Shown: in pieces, positions 52,982-60,602 of the stretch | Layout of the letters: every line of letters starts with the position of its first letter | Position numbering within the stretch: the first letter of the stretch is position 1 | Origin: a virus | Virus record (IMG/VR): IMGVR_UViG_3300030382_003905 | Span: 1-64,000 of that record | DNA: 64,000 bases | Strand: one strand, 5' to 3' | Notes under the pieces: generated by a model | Told to the model about the DNA's origin: nothing | What the model saw: the letters and a program-made list of their open reading frames with translations, nothing else | The model's database searches: none | Made by a program: the position numbers and the translations under genes

Positions 52982-55393
52982 TTATAATTTTAACTTACCC
53001 GTATACTCTTTAGAGTGTTTGTTTACAAACTTAATCCACTTACCTATCATATCTCTTCCTTCTTCAGGGGCGGTGTTGTATTGATATATACCATAAGAAA
53101 CCAGCCATTTATAAAACCTAATACGACTAATAGTCATTTTAGATTTTGGGGCTCTGTCAGGATTCTCTTCTATAAAATCGAGATACAGATCATTCTTGTA
53201 TATCTTTTCATTAAACTTCAACTTATCTTGATCAGGAACTCCTCCAACTAATCCACACCATTCAATAAAGTCATGACCTGTTTTGGCTGACAGCTTTCTA
53301 ATTCTCAAATTAACAAACTCGCTTTTTAATAATCCACTACTAAAATACATTTGTAAATTTTTAATCATATAGTTATCAAACTGACACCACTCATCATCAT
53401 TCCATTCTCCAAACATCAGCCGACCAAACTCTACTAAAGGGGTAAAGTCTTTGGTATAATATTGAGAAAGTTCTAACTCCCATTTTCTTCTTTCAAAACT
53501 TGTTCCTTCCCCACTTATAGCATAATTTGTTGTAATGGCTATCTTAGGGGATTTATTGAAGGGTATTTTAATTGCATCTTTATTCTTTTTCTCTAAAGTT
53601 AATCCTTCGGTAATTACGCTAAACAATCTCTCAAATTCAAAATATTTTTTTACATCATCAAAACACAGTATCTGGGTATCAGCAGACACGGTTTGATAGG
53701 CAAAAGACCTTTCAAAATTAAATGACTTCCCATCAATAAATACTAATTTTTTCATTTGGCTAAGTGCATTCATAAATAACCCTTTCCCAGTTCCTCCTTC
53801 TGGGTTGTCTGTAATTACTTCATCGTTGAGAATAACAGCAGGGCAATAGGCTAAGTTTTTCCATCCATGCAATAAATATCCAATAGTGGTTTCCATAGAT
53901 TTAATTCTTGATTTATCTGCACCACAAATGTTTGATATAAAAGATTGATATTCACAATTCCCTACATCACATAATGTAAAAGCCCTATCTATTACGTGAT
54001 CCTTCCACACGTACCCTCCTAAATCTATGTAGTCTATGGTTTCAATTTTATTGTGAGTAATTTGTACAGCACAATTCTTGTAATACAAATAAGAAGTGTC
54101 TTTTTTATCTTCGATAAAATAAACCTGGATAGAAGATAAAAGAGTAAGAAACTCTTCTCTAAAATAACGAGTCCTTTCAGCGAAATAATTATATATAGCG
54201 TAGTCTTCTATTTCTAACAAATAACTCAGAATAAAATCTTTAATCTCTTTTTCAGATGTATGATCTATAAGATTATTTGTAACCTTTACAAACACATAGT
54301 TCTTGCTTCCTTGTGGATTAAATTTATAAAATCCATTATCTTCTAAAAAGTTTTTAAAAAGTATATGTATAATTTTTACTACACCCTTCTCGTTTTTACT
54401 CCAGAAAACATTATTAGAGTTCTCCTCTTCCAGCTTATTAATTACATTGTCTATTACGCCAACCTCAATATTGTCATCTACTAATTGAGATCTAATTTCT
54501 TTTTTTGTTGCCCCGCTTCGTAGTTTAGTTTTTATTTGGTTAAGCTTCTCTTCATCTTCATAAAATTTGGTAGCAAAGTTTTGTTTTTGAGAATAGGCAG
54601 ATTGGATAGTTCTTTTAACCTCTGTTATAGGAAAATCTTTAGTTGCAAATTGGCTCATCACGTATTCAGCCAGGGTTTTATTAATTCCAAAATCATTAAA
54701 GGCTGATGCTAAAATATACACATTGTTGTTTCTCTCCCCTTCAATTAGTCCGTATTTTTTCTCCCACCATTTAACCAGGATTTCTACAATTTTATTTTCA
54801 TCTGTTACTGGGATAGTGGTATTGACATCCAGCCTACCTACCTCGGTGTATTCTTGCTCTATAATCTCATCCCACAGACTTGAATTATAGTTTATATAAA
54901 TTAAAGGATCGTAGGATTCGTAGCATACTCGAGATAAATTTTTAACTGATACATCAAAAAATTCACTTCCAAAATGATGCTGTAAAGAGTTAAAGTATTG
55001 TTTATGTGTGTCTTGTTGATCAGGTATCTTTACAAGAACTTTTAACCCTAAACCACTGGGAGATATAAAACAAGCGAAGGTATATCTATCGTTAGTAATT
55101 ACTTCTTTCTCTTCCAACATTAATTTTTCTGATGGAAAATTATCAAAATCTAAACAGATTAATCCTGAGTGTTTGATTAAACTACTATCGTTTCTTTTTG
55201 TAAATTGCCCACTAAAACATATTGCTGGTAATGATTGCTTTATTTCATTTCGTTTGGTCTTGTCTGACTCTTGCCGTATACGTTTTACTAAGTCTTTCGA
55301 TGCACCTTCTTTTATTCTTTTTAATACTACTTCAACTTCTCTATAGAAGGGTTGAGAGGTATTTTTAATACTTTTAAATATAGTTATTTCCAT
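52982..55393 (-). CDS. PrimPol-like primase fused to SF3 helicase
   Basis: This 803-residue protein is the replication initiator enzyme of the window. The N-terminal domain resembles the BT4734/VirE-N type archaeo-eukaryotic primase: catalytic pair LICLDFDN (Asp82, Asp84), FISPSGLGLK (109-118), and DVSVKNLSRVCYESYDP (147-163). A helical linker follows. The C-terminal part is a superfamily 3 helicase with Walker A PEGGTGKG (531-538), Walker B ILCFDD (575-580), motif C KIAITTNY (617-624) and an arginine-finger-like FERR (633-636). It would prime and unwind at the origin, which may be the repeat region immediately upstream. No polymerase accompanies it here. Confidence 0.88.
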   Translation of the reverse strand: MEITIFKSIKNTSQPFYREVEVVLKRIKEGASKDLVKRIRQESDKTKRNEIKQSLPAICFSGQFTKRNDSSLIKHSGLICLDFDNFPSEKLMLEEKEVITNDRYTFACFISPSGLGLKVLVKIPDQQDTHKQYFNSLQHHFGSEFFDVSVKNLSRVCYESYDPLIYINYNSSLWDEIIEQEYTEVGRLDVNTTIPVTDENKIVEILVKWWEKKYGLIEGERNNNVYILASAFNDFGINKTLAEYVMSQFATKDFPITEVKRTIQSAYSQKQNFATKFYEDEEKLNQIKTKLRSGATKKEIRSQLVDDNIEVGVIDNVINKLEEENSNNVFWSKNEKGVVKIIHILFKNFLEDNGFYKFNPQGSKNYVFVKVTNNLIDHTSEKEIKDFILSYLLEIEDYAIYNYFAERTRYFREEFLTLLSSIQVYFIEDKKDTSYLYYKNCAVQITHNKIETIDYIDLGGYVWKDHVIDRAFTLCDVGNCEYQSFISNICGADKSRIKSMETTIGYLLHGWKNLAYCPAVILNDEVITDNPEGGTGKGLFMNALSQMKKLVFIDGKSFNFERSFAYQTVSADTQILCFDDVKKYFEFERLFSVITEGLTLEKKNKDAIKIPFNKSPKIAITTNYAISGEGTSFERRKWELELSQYYTKDFTPLVEFGRLMFGEWNDDEWCQFDNYMIKNLQMYFSSGLLKSEFVNLRIRKLSAKTGHDFIEWCGLVGGVPDQDKLKFNEKIYKNDLYLDFIEENPDRAPKSKMTISRIRFYKWLVSYGIYQYNTAPEEGRDMIGKWIKFVNKHSKEYTGKLKL

Positions 55394-55400
55394 TTGATTT

Positions 55401-55433
55401 GAGTTTATGTTGAGTTTATGTTAAGTTTATGTT
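55401..55433. repeat. Three tandem 11-bp repeats (iteron-like)
   Basis: GAGTTTATGTT occurs at 55401-55411 and 55412-55422, and AAGTTTATGTT at 55423-55433, so the units are exactly 11 bp, one helical turn, apart. They lie in the leader of the primase-helicase, starting eight bases before its ATG. They are likely protein-binding sites on one face of the DNA. Confidence 0.8.
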
Positions 55434-55594
55434 GACTTATTTTTTTCTAACTATTTGATTATTAGTTATTTATATATTTATTTTTATTTTTATGTTGAAA
55501 ATTAGTTAATATAAATAATAAAAAAAAATATTATAAGAGTTAAATAATTATAAAGTGTAAAAAAGAGAACTAAAAATTAACATTACAACATAAA

Positions 55595-55618
55595 AAAAGG
55601 AGGGGTAAACCTCCTTTT
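55595..55618 (-). terminator. Rho-independent terminator after SSB-like gene
   Basis: A 9-bp perfect stem AAAAGGAGG / CCTCCTTTT with a six-base loop begins 17 bases beyond the stop of the SSB-like gene in its direction of transcription. On the minus strand the stem runs into a T-tract. It separates the recombination gene group from the primase group. Confidence 0.88.
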
Positions 55619-55634
55619 GTTTACATTGTTAGGT

Positions 55635-55886
55635 TTAAAAAGGAAGGTCTTTCTCTTCTTTTTCCTCTTCCTTTTTAGGTTCAGGTTTCCAGGTGTCTAC
55701 AGCTACATAATGTGTTTTACCATACTGATCTTCCTCTCTTTTCTTTTGAACGATCAGTTTAATATACTTCTTACCATTATACTCAAACATGTGTTCTTGT
55801 GGTAGGTCTGTTAAACATAAACTGCAAGCCACTTGATCTCCATCAAATTTTGATGTACCTGATCCTACATAGATTTTTTCTGACAT
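55635..55886 (-). CDS. SSB-like protein with acidic DLPF tail
   Basis: This 83-residue protein has a short beta-rich core (KIYVGSGTSKF, CSLCLTDLP, YIKLIVQKKRE, THYVAVDTWKP) and a charged tail ending EEKEEKDLPF. The acidic, aromatic-terminated tail matches the C-terminal tip of bacterial single-strand DNA-binding proteins (DDIPF), which recruits replication partners. The core is too short to be a complete standard OB fold by eye. It lies in the exonuclease/annealase group, where an SSB is expected. Function is inferred from tail and context. Confidence 0.6.
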   Translation of the reverse strand: MSEKIYVGSGTSKFDGDQVACSLCLTDLPQEHMFEYNGKKYIKLIVQKKREEDQYGKTHYVAVDTWKPEPKKEEEKEEKDLPF

Positions 55887-56050
55887 TTTTTATTTATTTT
55901 AATTATTTGTTCCAAATGATTTATTGTAGATATGATGATATCATCCTTATCTTCTCTACTATTACAGGTCATTGGAACTTCAACCACGCAATAGTTTTTC
56001 TTTTTGGTTTTTTTAATCAACCATTTCCATAATTTTTTAAAGTATTTCAC
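55865..56050 (-). CDS. 61-aa Lys/Trp-rich hypothetical protein
   Basis: I use the GTG at 56050, which overlaps the exonuclease stop by 14 bases; a TTG at 56059 is also in frame. The N-terminus is a basic aromatic helix (KYFKKLWKWLIKKTKKKNY) of the kind that binds membranes or nucleic acid, followed by a short core. It overlaps the SSB-like start by 22 bases. Not recognised. Confidence 0.5.
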   Translation of the reverse strand: MKYFKKLWKWLIKKTKKKNYCVVEVPMTCNSREDKDDIIISTINHLEQIIKINKKCQKKSM

Positions 56051-56762
56051 GATGCACAAATTGGTTAATATCTTGTTGAGATTCAGGGGTAAAAAAAGTG
56101 TTGTAAATAAAAATTGCTTGTTCGACTTTTTCTTTTCCTCTATCTATAAATTCATCTCCTGGAATAAATATTCCTAATTGCAAGGTGTTCTTATCTATTA
56201 CAAAAAATTCTAAAGGTTTGTTAAATAATTCTTGATATATATATGCTTGGCTATCGTAGTTATATTTTCGAGCCGAGTATCTAAAATCTGAAATTGAACT
56301 TGAAGTTTTGATATCAATTAATTTATCTTCACATACTATATCAGCTTTACCCTTCCATTCTATCCCTTGTATATTTTTTATCATAGGAACTTCATACTGA
56401 TTGCTGAGGTTATTAATTTGAGAACTCATTTCTTCATTGTTATTAACTATCTCTATCATCTTATCCAGGTTTTCTTTTTCTTTCTGGAGCAACATCATCT
56501 TCCCTTCCTTTTCTAACAACTCTTTATACGCTTTAGTGTTTCTGCTTGTGAAATCTACCACTTTATATTGGGATAGTTTGTTGGGCTCTAACAAAGCTGT
56601 ATGAAAATATCTACCCTCAAGCATAGCTTTAGTTTGATCTTTGGGTTGTCTAAAAGACAGAGGATCTTTCAATAAAGAGTATATATCCGAGTTGGAGAGC
56701 CATTGTTGACCAAACTCCCCATAATACAGCTCATCATTTTTTAATTTGTCAAGATCGGTCAC
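56037..56762 (-). CDS. PD-(D/E)XK exonuclease (RecE-like)
   Basis: This 241-residue nuclease has the layout of phage RecE/exonuclease VIII-type enzymes: GRYFHTALLEP (50-60) as the helix before the core, GKADIV (Asp141), LIDIKTS (Asp150, Lys152), and YNYDSQAYIY (168-177) with the conserved Gln. It would resect double-strand ends to give single strands. Its start overlaps the ERF gene stop by four bases (ATGA), forming a classical exonuclease plus annealing protein pair. Confidence 0.88.
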   Translation of the reverse strand: MTDLDKLKNDELYYGEFGQQWLSNSDIYSLLKDPLSFRQPKDQTKAMLEGRYFHTALLEPNKLSQYKVVDFTSRNTKAYKELLEKEGKMMLLQKEKENLDKMIEIVNNNEEMSSQINNLSNQYEVPMIKNIQGIEWKGKADIVCEDKLIDIKTSSSISDFRYSARKYNYDSQAYIYQELFNKPLEFFVIDKNTLQLGIFIPGDEFIDRGKEKVEQAIFIYNTFFTPESQQDINQFVHREIL

Positions 56763-57388
56763 GCCAGTAATTTAGAAAGTTCTTTTTTCATTTTAGCATC
56801 TACAATATAATGCTTTTCTATATCCTTCATTAACAAGCTTAAACTCTTGTCAGGGTTTTTCTTTATATGCTTTACAGCGTTGTCAAACTCTTTTGTATTA
56901 ACCTCTAACTTTACTTTTGTTTTTCCAGTTTTTAAATTAGTAATCTTAACCTCCTCTAAATCAAATGATTTTTTTAAAGTATCTAATTTAGTTTTAGGAG
57001 ATTTTAAAGGTGTGGATGTATATACTTTAGCATCAGTATCTGCATCTGTAATAACCCCCAACATTGAAGACAACGCATATCTTCTGAAATATGTTATACC
57101 AGCACCAGCCGACTGAAACTTATTCATCCCTTTCATATCGCATTCAGGAATATGACACCACGCATCTATACTCTCTCCTGTTGTAGTGTGAAATAAAGTT
57201 GTTCTCAATCCATCTTGCTCTACGAACTGCGTAAAACCTAAATGGTGTTTTTTAAGAACAGGTTTTATTTGAGCAATAATATGTTCTAACTTTACATATT
57301 TATAGCCATAGCCATCCGTATCTTTTAGTAATACTGGCACTTCTTGTTGAAAATTAGCCAACGCTTTGTAAATGTTTTTTCTTTCCAT
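56759..57388 (-). CDS. ERF-family single-strand annealing protein
   Basis: The first 120 residues match the ERF superfamily: YGYKYVKLEHIIAQIKPVLK, LRTTLFHTTTGESIDAWCHI, and the signature QSAGAGITYFRRYALSSMLGV followed by DADTDA. ERF proteins anneal complementary single strands in phage recombination and genome circularisation. The C-terminal 90 residues are Lys-rich and variable. It is paired with the RecE-like exonuclease and an SSB-like protein. Confidence 0.93.
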   Translation of the reverse strand: MERKNIYKALANFQQEVPVLLKDTDGYGYKYVKLEHIIAQIKPVLKKHHLGFTQFVEQDGLRTTLFHTTTGESIDAWCHIPECDMKGMNKFQSAGAGITYFRRYALSSMLGVITDADTDAKVYTSTPLKSPKTKLDTLKKSFDLEEVKITNLKTGKTKVKLEVNTKEFDNAVKHIKKNPDKSLSLLMKDIEKHYIVDAKMKKELSKLLA

Positions 57389-57398
57389 TGTTTTTAAT

Positions 57399-57800
57399 TT
57401 AATTAGTAATTTGATTTAATTTTACATTATGATCTGCATATTTTTTTATCAGATTTGCCCTCCGAGTTTTTAAATTTTGAATATGCTTATCGTTTTTCCT
57501 GGTGTTCATTTCCACTTTCATACGCCTCTCAATTAATTCCAGCTTGTGTTTACAATTATTAATAGCAACCTGGATCTTCCCTTTCTTCCATCCATTCTCT
57601 AAAAAATACTCATATTCATCTTCTTCTATTTCTTGGTAGTAATGTCCTCCTTTTGAGCAATTAAGTATTTCTATTTTACTGGCAAAGGATTGTAGCTTAA
57701 CCCCATTACCCATCACGCTTAATCCCTTAGGAAGAGTAGAGGTAACAGCTGTACTATCTTTTTGTGCTTGATTTACTATGTCTTTTAAAGTGTATCGCAC
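57399..57800 (-). CDS. 133-aa conserved-type early protein
   Basis: The start is GTG, overlapping the DnaA-like gene stop by one base. The N-terminal part (LPKGLSVMGNGVKLQSFASK, then IEILNCSKGGHYYQEIEEDE) is distinctive, and the C-terminal half is a basic coiled coil (CKHKLELIERRMKVEMNTRK). I recall similar unassigned proteins in other phages but know no function. It lies between ERF and a DnaA-like protein, so a role in DNA metabolism is likely. Confidence 0.65.
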   Translation of the reverse strand: MRYTLKDIVNQAQKDSTAVTSTLPKGLSVMGNGVKLQSFASKIEILNCSKGGHYYQEIEEDEYEYFLENGWKKGKIQVAINNCKHKLELIERRMKVEMNTRKNDKHIQNLKTRRANLIKKYADHNVKLNQITN

Positions 57801-58093
57801 TACGCCTCTTGTATTTTTTCAATCATATCGTAATAATCCCTGTCTTCATCTATCAGGGCTTTAGCTTGTTTATAGCCATGAATTATCGTGGAGTGAGCAA
57901 CCTTACATCCATTGTCCTCCATAAATTTTTGCACATACGATACTCGTATTGGGCGTTCTAAACATAAATAAAATAAAAGTTGCCTGGCATCTACCAAATC
58001 TCTTCTTCTACTTTTGTCAAACATTTCATCTAATGTTAAGTGAAATTGTTCTGCTATTGCGTGTGCGTACTTATCAAATATCTGTTTTTTCAT
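57800..58093 (-). CDS. DnaA domain-IV-like DNA-binding protein (97 aa)
   Basis: The whole 97-residue protein corresponds to the DnaA C-terminal domain: ITEQFHLT-type first helix (AIAEQFHLTLDEMFDKSRRR), then VDARQLLFYLCLE, a loop, and AHSTIIHGYKQAKAL, matching the DnaA signature (HTTVLHA.RKI). No ATPase domain is present. It is the second stand-alone copy of this domain in the window and is closer to DnaA than the 147-residue one. It may recognise DnaA boxes of phage or host, or compete with host DnaA. Confidence 0.8.
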   Translation of the reverse strand: MKKQIFDKYAHAIAEQFHLTLDEMFDKSRRRDLVDARQLLFYLCLERPIRVSYVQKFMEDNGCKVAHSTIIHGYKQAKALIDEDRDYYDMIEKIQEA

Positions 58094-58326
58094 TTGTTTA
58101 ATTTTTCGTTTAATCTTTCTATTTCAAATTCTAAATGAGCAATCGCCTTACGGAGATCCTCAACAGGAGTGTCGTGCTTTCGAGAACTTCGGAGGCAGTA
58201 GGTTACTGCTGTGCCTATATTATAGGTACAATCAAAATCGCTAACTACATAGCGAGCTTGATAGTTTCTGTTGGTATTTGTGCCTATATAATAAGAAGGC
58301 ACTCTGTCATCAGTGGTGTTTTGCAT
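58090..58326 (-). CDS. DUF3310-like protein
   Basis: I use ATG 58326, because the family match begins near it; an in-frame ATG at 58365 would add 13 residues. The segment YVVSDFDCTYNIGTAVTYCL, then RSSRKHDTPVEDLRKAIAHL and EFEIERL, matches DUF3310 (phage nucleotide-kinase-like small proteins), whose pattern is a Cys/Asp-containing helix, NLGNAVKY, then EDLKKA.WYL. The activity of this family is not firmly known. It overlaps the next gene by four bases. Confidence 0.7.
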   Translation of the reverse strand: MQNTTDDRVPSYYIGTNTNRNYQARYVVSDFDCTYNIGTAVTYCLRSSRKHDTPVEDLRKAIAHLEFEIERLNEKLNK

Positions 58327-58402
58327 TTTTAAGCTGGATTGGAATAACTTTGGTAAAAATAACAAATTACTTGTTCATAAACAAGCGAATTAAGGCAAAC
58401 TT

Positions 58403-58516
58403 TTATTCGTTATCATCAGCATAATCACAGGCCTGGTTATATATGTTAATGTTCTGATCTTCCACATAGTTTACAAACAGATCATACCATTTTAATAGTT
58501 GCTTTTCTTTGTTCAT
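58403..58516 (-). CDS. 37-aa acidic peptide
   Basis: This short ORF is coupled to the preceding gene by an ATGA overlap. The peptide (KEKQLLKWYDLFVNYVED, then ACDYADDNE) is acidic and aromatic. Its end, DYAD, resembles a DYADKK stretch in the neighbouring 54-residue protein, hinting at a diverged duplication. Function unknown. The 76 bases to the next gene show no clear signal. Confidence 0.5.
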   Translation of the reverse strand: MNKEKQLLKWYDLFVNYVEDQNINIYNQACDYADDNE

Positions 58517-58677
58517 CTTTTTAATACTTCGTTAATTACTTCCTGAGCATCTTCGCACCCTTCTACCATTTTTTTATCTGCATAATCAAATAATATATCG
58601 TTGTGTTTTTCTAATAGCTCTACTTTTTTTTGCAAAGCCCTTGTTTGCTGATACAGAAAATCTATTGTTTCTTTCAT
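58513..58677 (-). CDS. 54-aa coiled-coil protein
   Basis: This small helical protein has heptad-like spacing (FLYQQTRALQKKVELLEKHN) and an acidic C-terminal half. The stop overlaps the next start (ATGA). Not recognised. It lies in the run of small early genes. Confidence 0.55.
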   Translation of the reverse strand: MKETIDFLYQQTRALQKKVELLEKHNDILFDYADKKMVEGCEDAQEVINEVLKR

Positions 58678-58688
58678 AATTTTAAAAT

Positions 58689-58943
58689 TTAATCTATTAG
58701 TTCTATCTCATCCATATCTTCGATCATCTCCTCATCCATATACTCGAGCTGGTTACCCTCCATTATCCATACAGGCAGTACATCTCTCTCGGCTAACATA
58801 TCTTCAATGGTATACTCTATTTTTCCATTTTCTTTAAACTCATTAAGAAGATACCCTCCCCAATACTGAATGTCATCAAAATCACTAAACATCCAGTCCA
58901 GAAATCTTGATTTTTTTAATTTATATAGTTTTTTGCTTTTCAT
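58689..58943 (-). CDS. 84-aa very acidic hypothetical protein
   Basis: The N-terminus is basic (KSKKLYKLKKSRFLDWMFSD) and the C-terminus strongly acidic (EYMDEEMIEDMDEIELID). Small early phage proteins with such acidic ends are often host-enzyme inhibitors or DNA mimics, but nothing specific supports that here. No family recognised. Confidence 0.6.
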   Translation of the reverse strand: MKSKKLYKLKKSRFLDWMFSDFDDIQYWGGYLLNEFKENGKIEYTIEDMLAERDVLPVWIMEGNQLEYMDEEMIEDMDEIELID

Positions 58944-58955
58944 AAGTTTTTTATT

Positions 58956-59759
58956 TTAAGTAGTGGATTTTGAATTATATTCAAGCATTTTAACATTGTT
59001 TTTTCTATCTTGGTGAGTATAAAATTCTAACACGTCTTTTTCTGTTTCTCCCACAAACTCTTCTAAAGAATATTCCTCATACCATCCTCTCGTGTAAGTG
59101 TCGTCTATATTTGTATATTCATCCTCATCCAGATAAGTTACACAACATAAATAATCCCAATCTTCATACAGAGCATCTTGATACGAGTGATCTTCTGGGA
59201 TTTCTTTAATAACCCCTTGTTTATTTATAATAAAATATTTATGGGTAGTCCAATTAGGAATATCATATTGTCCCCACTCATAACATACTCCATCTTTATA
59301 GCTCATCCATCCTCCCCATCCTTGTTCTTCTTCATAGGTATAGACAAAAGAGGTTACCAATTTAGAAAACTCTTCTATTAACTCTGAACAAAGAGGCGAC
59401 CAAGCTGTTGTAAAATGATAAACACTCTCTGATACACTATTTTCATAACAACCCCATTTAGTTCCCCAATTATGCAAACTCCAGTCATACCAATTATCAA
59501 ATTTATATTTGTCAATATACTCTTCTTGCATTTCTTTGGTTATTCTTCGCGTCCAAAACTTCTCTGTGTCTTTCTTTTTTTCGTGTTCTTTATACGCTTG
59601 AGGCGATACCACTTGCGTAGGAGAGGTTGTGTTCTGGAGTTCTTTAGGCATAGGCAAAAGATATTCGGCTAAACCTCCATCTTTTTTTACTATTTCTTCT
59701 AATAGTGTTCTGTCTTTGTCGTTGTGTACAATTATTGCACAATAGCAGTGATTAGGCAT
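58956..59759 (-). CDS. YubB/DUF1281-type ferredoxin-like protein
   Basis: This 267-residue protein starts MPNHCYCAIIV and has YDWSLHNWGTKWGCYENSVS, then TAWSPLCSELIEEFSKL and a GWGGWMSYKDG strand. This is the signature of a family found on plasmids and phages (YubB ferredoxin-like, DUF1281). Its role is unknown. Length is larger than the core family, because of an acidic C-terminal extension. The start overlaps the previous gene by eight bases. Confidence 0.72.
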   Translation of the reverse strand: MPNHCYCAIIVHNDKDRTLLEEIVKKDGGLAEYLLPMPKELQNTTSPTQVVSPQAYKEHEKKKDTEKFWTRRITKEMQEEYIDKYKFDNWYDWSLHNWGTKWGCYENSVSESVYHFTTAWSPLCSELIEEFSKLVTSFVYTYEEEQGWGGWMSYKDGVCYEWGQYDIPNWTTHKYFIINKQGVIKEIPEDHSYQDALYEDWDYLCCVTYLDEDEYTNIDDTYTRGWYEEYSLEEFVGETEKDVLEFYTHQDRKNNVKMLEYNSKSTT

Positions 59760-60231
59760 TTTTTATAATTTTAGTAGTTAGTAATTGTTTTAAATGATTA
59801 AAAACCCTGTTGAATAAAGGTAGGGGTTTCTTTTCCTGTTCAGGTAGCCCCAAAAATTTCTCAGGAGTTCCATCAAACAAGGTGTCGGCTTTTCCTTTTA
59901 AACCATATACGCTGGCTACTTTTATTTTGATCTTGTTGTCTTCTAAATAAATAGTGTAGTCGTACTCTTCCCAGCAATCTTTGGTGTTTGGTGGATAGAT
60001 ATAAATATTTCCACACTCTTTTTTAAAGTGCGCTATTAGTTGAGCAGTTAAACAACCCATTCCATTAGCTAATTTTGTTGTATCGCCAGAATATCCATTA
60101 ACGACTTTAAAATCTTTTAAAAATTCTGCCAGATCGTTTCCGTGTCCTGATAAATACCCATCAAATTGTCGGTACATTGTTGTTAATGTTTTTTTGTCTT
60201 CGATAATATGTGTTAAGCTTCTTGTTCCCAT
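59752..60231 (-). CDS. Conserved phage protein, MGTRSLT family
   Basis: The N-terminus MGTRSLTHIIEDKKTLTTMY, then RQFDGYLSGHGNDLAEFL and NGMGCLTAQLIAHFKKE with IYIYPP, is a family I recall from many phages and plasmids with no known function. It is the first gene after the -33/-7 promoter at 60281-60310, with a 49-base leader carrying the same ATAACA-ATG cassette as the genes to its right. Strong early expression is therefore likely. Confidence 0.75.
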   Translation of the reverse strand: MGTRSLTHIIEDKKTLTTMYRQFDGYLSGHGNDLAEFLKDFKVVNGYSGDTTKLANGMGCLTAQLIAHFKKECGNIYIYPPNTKDCWEEYDYTIYLEDNKIKIKVASVYGLKGKADTLFDGTPEKFLGLPEQEKKPLPLFNRVFNHLKQLLTTKIIKNA

Positions 60232-60280
60232 TGTTATAGTTTTAGTTATTAAATATATTATAGTTTGTGTATAATATTAG

Positions 60281-60310
60281 CAAAGATAATTATATTGCGT
60301 TAGTATCCAA
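60281..60310 (-). promoter_or_regulatory. Complete Bacteroidota promoter, TTG-N19-TATCTTTG
   Basis: On the minus strand TTG (60310-60308) is followed after exactly 19 bases by TATCTTTG (60288-60281). This fits the Bacteroidota consensus in both elements and spacing. It lies in an 80-bp gap and would transcribe leftward from 60231. It is the only clear promoter found inside the leftward block, and one of the best matches in the window. Confidence 0.8.
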
Positions 60311-60311
60311 G

Positions 60312-60602
60312 CTATTTTGATAGAAATATCCAAATAAAGCACAGAATTAAGCCAATTACAGATATAAAAGCACTCTTTATTTTGTTTTCATATCTCTTTT
60401 TTTCTCGCATTGTTACTTCTTTTTTTTCTTTTTTTGTTAAAGGGTTTATGTATTTTTTTATATCCTCGCCTCTCCATTCTAAACTCTTTTCTATACAATA
60501 CTCGCTACAAAAAATACTCCCTGTCCCATCATCAACAGGCCTGTCTAAATCATCATCTCCACAATTTTCACAATAATAGTTTGTCTTTTTCATATCTTTC
60601 AT
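60312..60602 (-). CDS. Zinc-ribbon protein with C-terminal membrane anchor
   Basis: Residues 11-36 carry two Cys pairs (YCENCGDD and IFCSEYCIE) that form a treble-clef or ribbon zinc site. The last 20 residues (AFISVIGLILCFIWIFLSK) are a membrane helix with a short tail, so the ribbon would face the cytoplasm. The start overlaps the previous stop (ATGA at 60599-60602); a second ATG at 60593 is also possible. Tail-anchored small zinc proteins are plausible membrane-targeted effectors. Not assigned to a family. Confidence 0.65.
   Translation of the reverse strand: MKDMKKTNYYCENCGDDDLDRPVDDGTGSIFCSEYCIEKSLEWRGEDIKKYINPLTKKEKKEVTMREKKRYENKIKSAFISVIGLILCFIWIFLSK

Larger units (their letters stand above)
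55394..55634. other. AT-rich gap with iterons, origin candidate
   Basis: This 241-bp gap is the largest non-coding stretch in the window. It holds three tandem 11-bp repeats next to the primase-helicase start, a further TTTATGTTG at 55489-55497, an inverted CAACATAAA at 55586-55594, long A and T runs (about 55440-55580) suitable for DNA unwinding, and a terminator for the gene to its right. Repeats plus AT-rich DNA beside an initiator gene is the usual phage origin layout. It may also hold the primase promoter, but I see no clear TAnnTTTG there. Confidence 0.55.
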
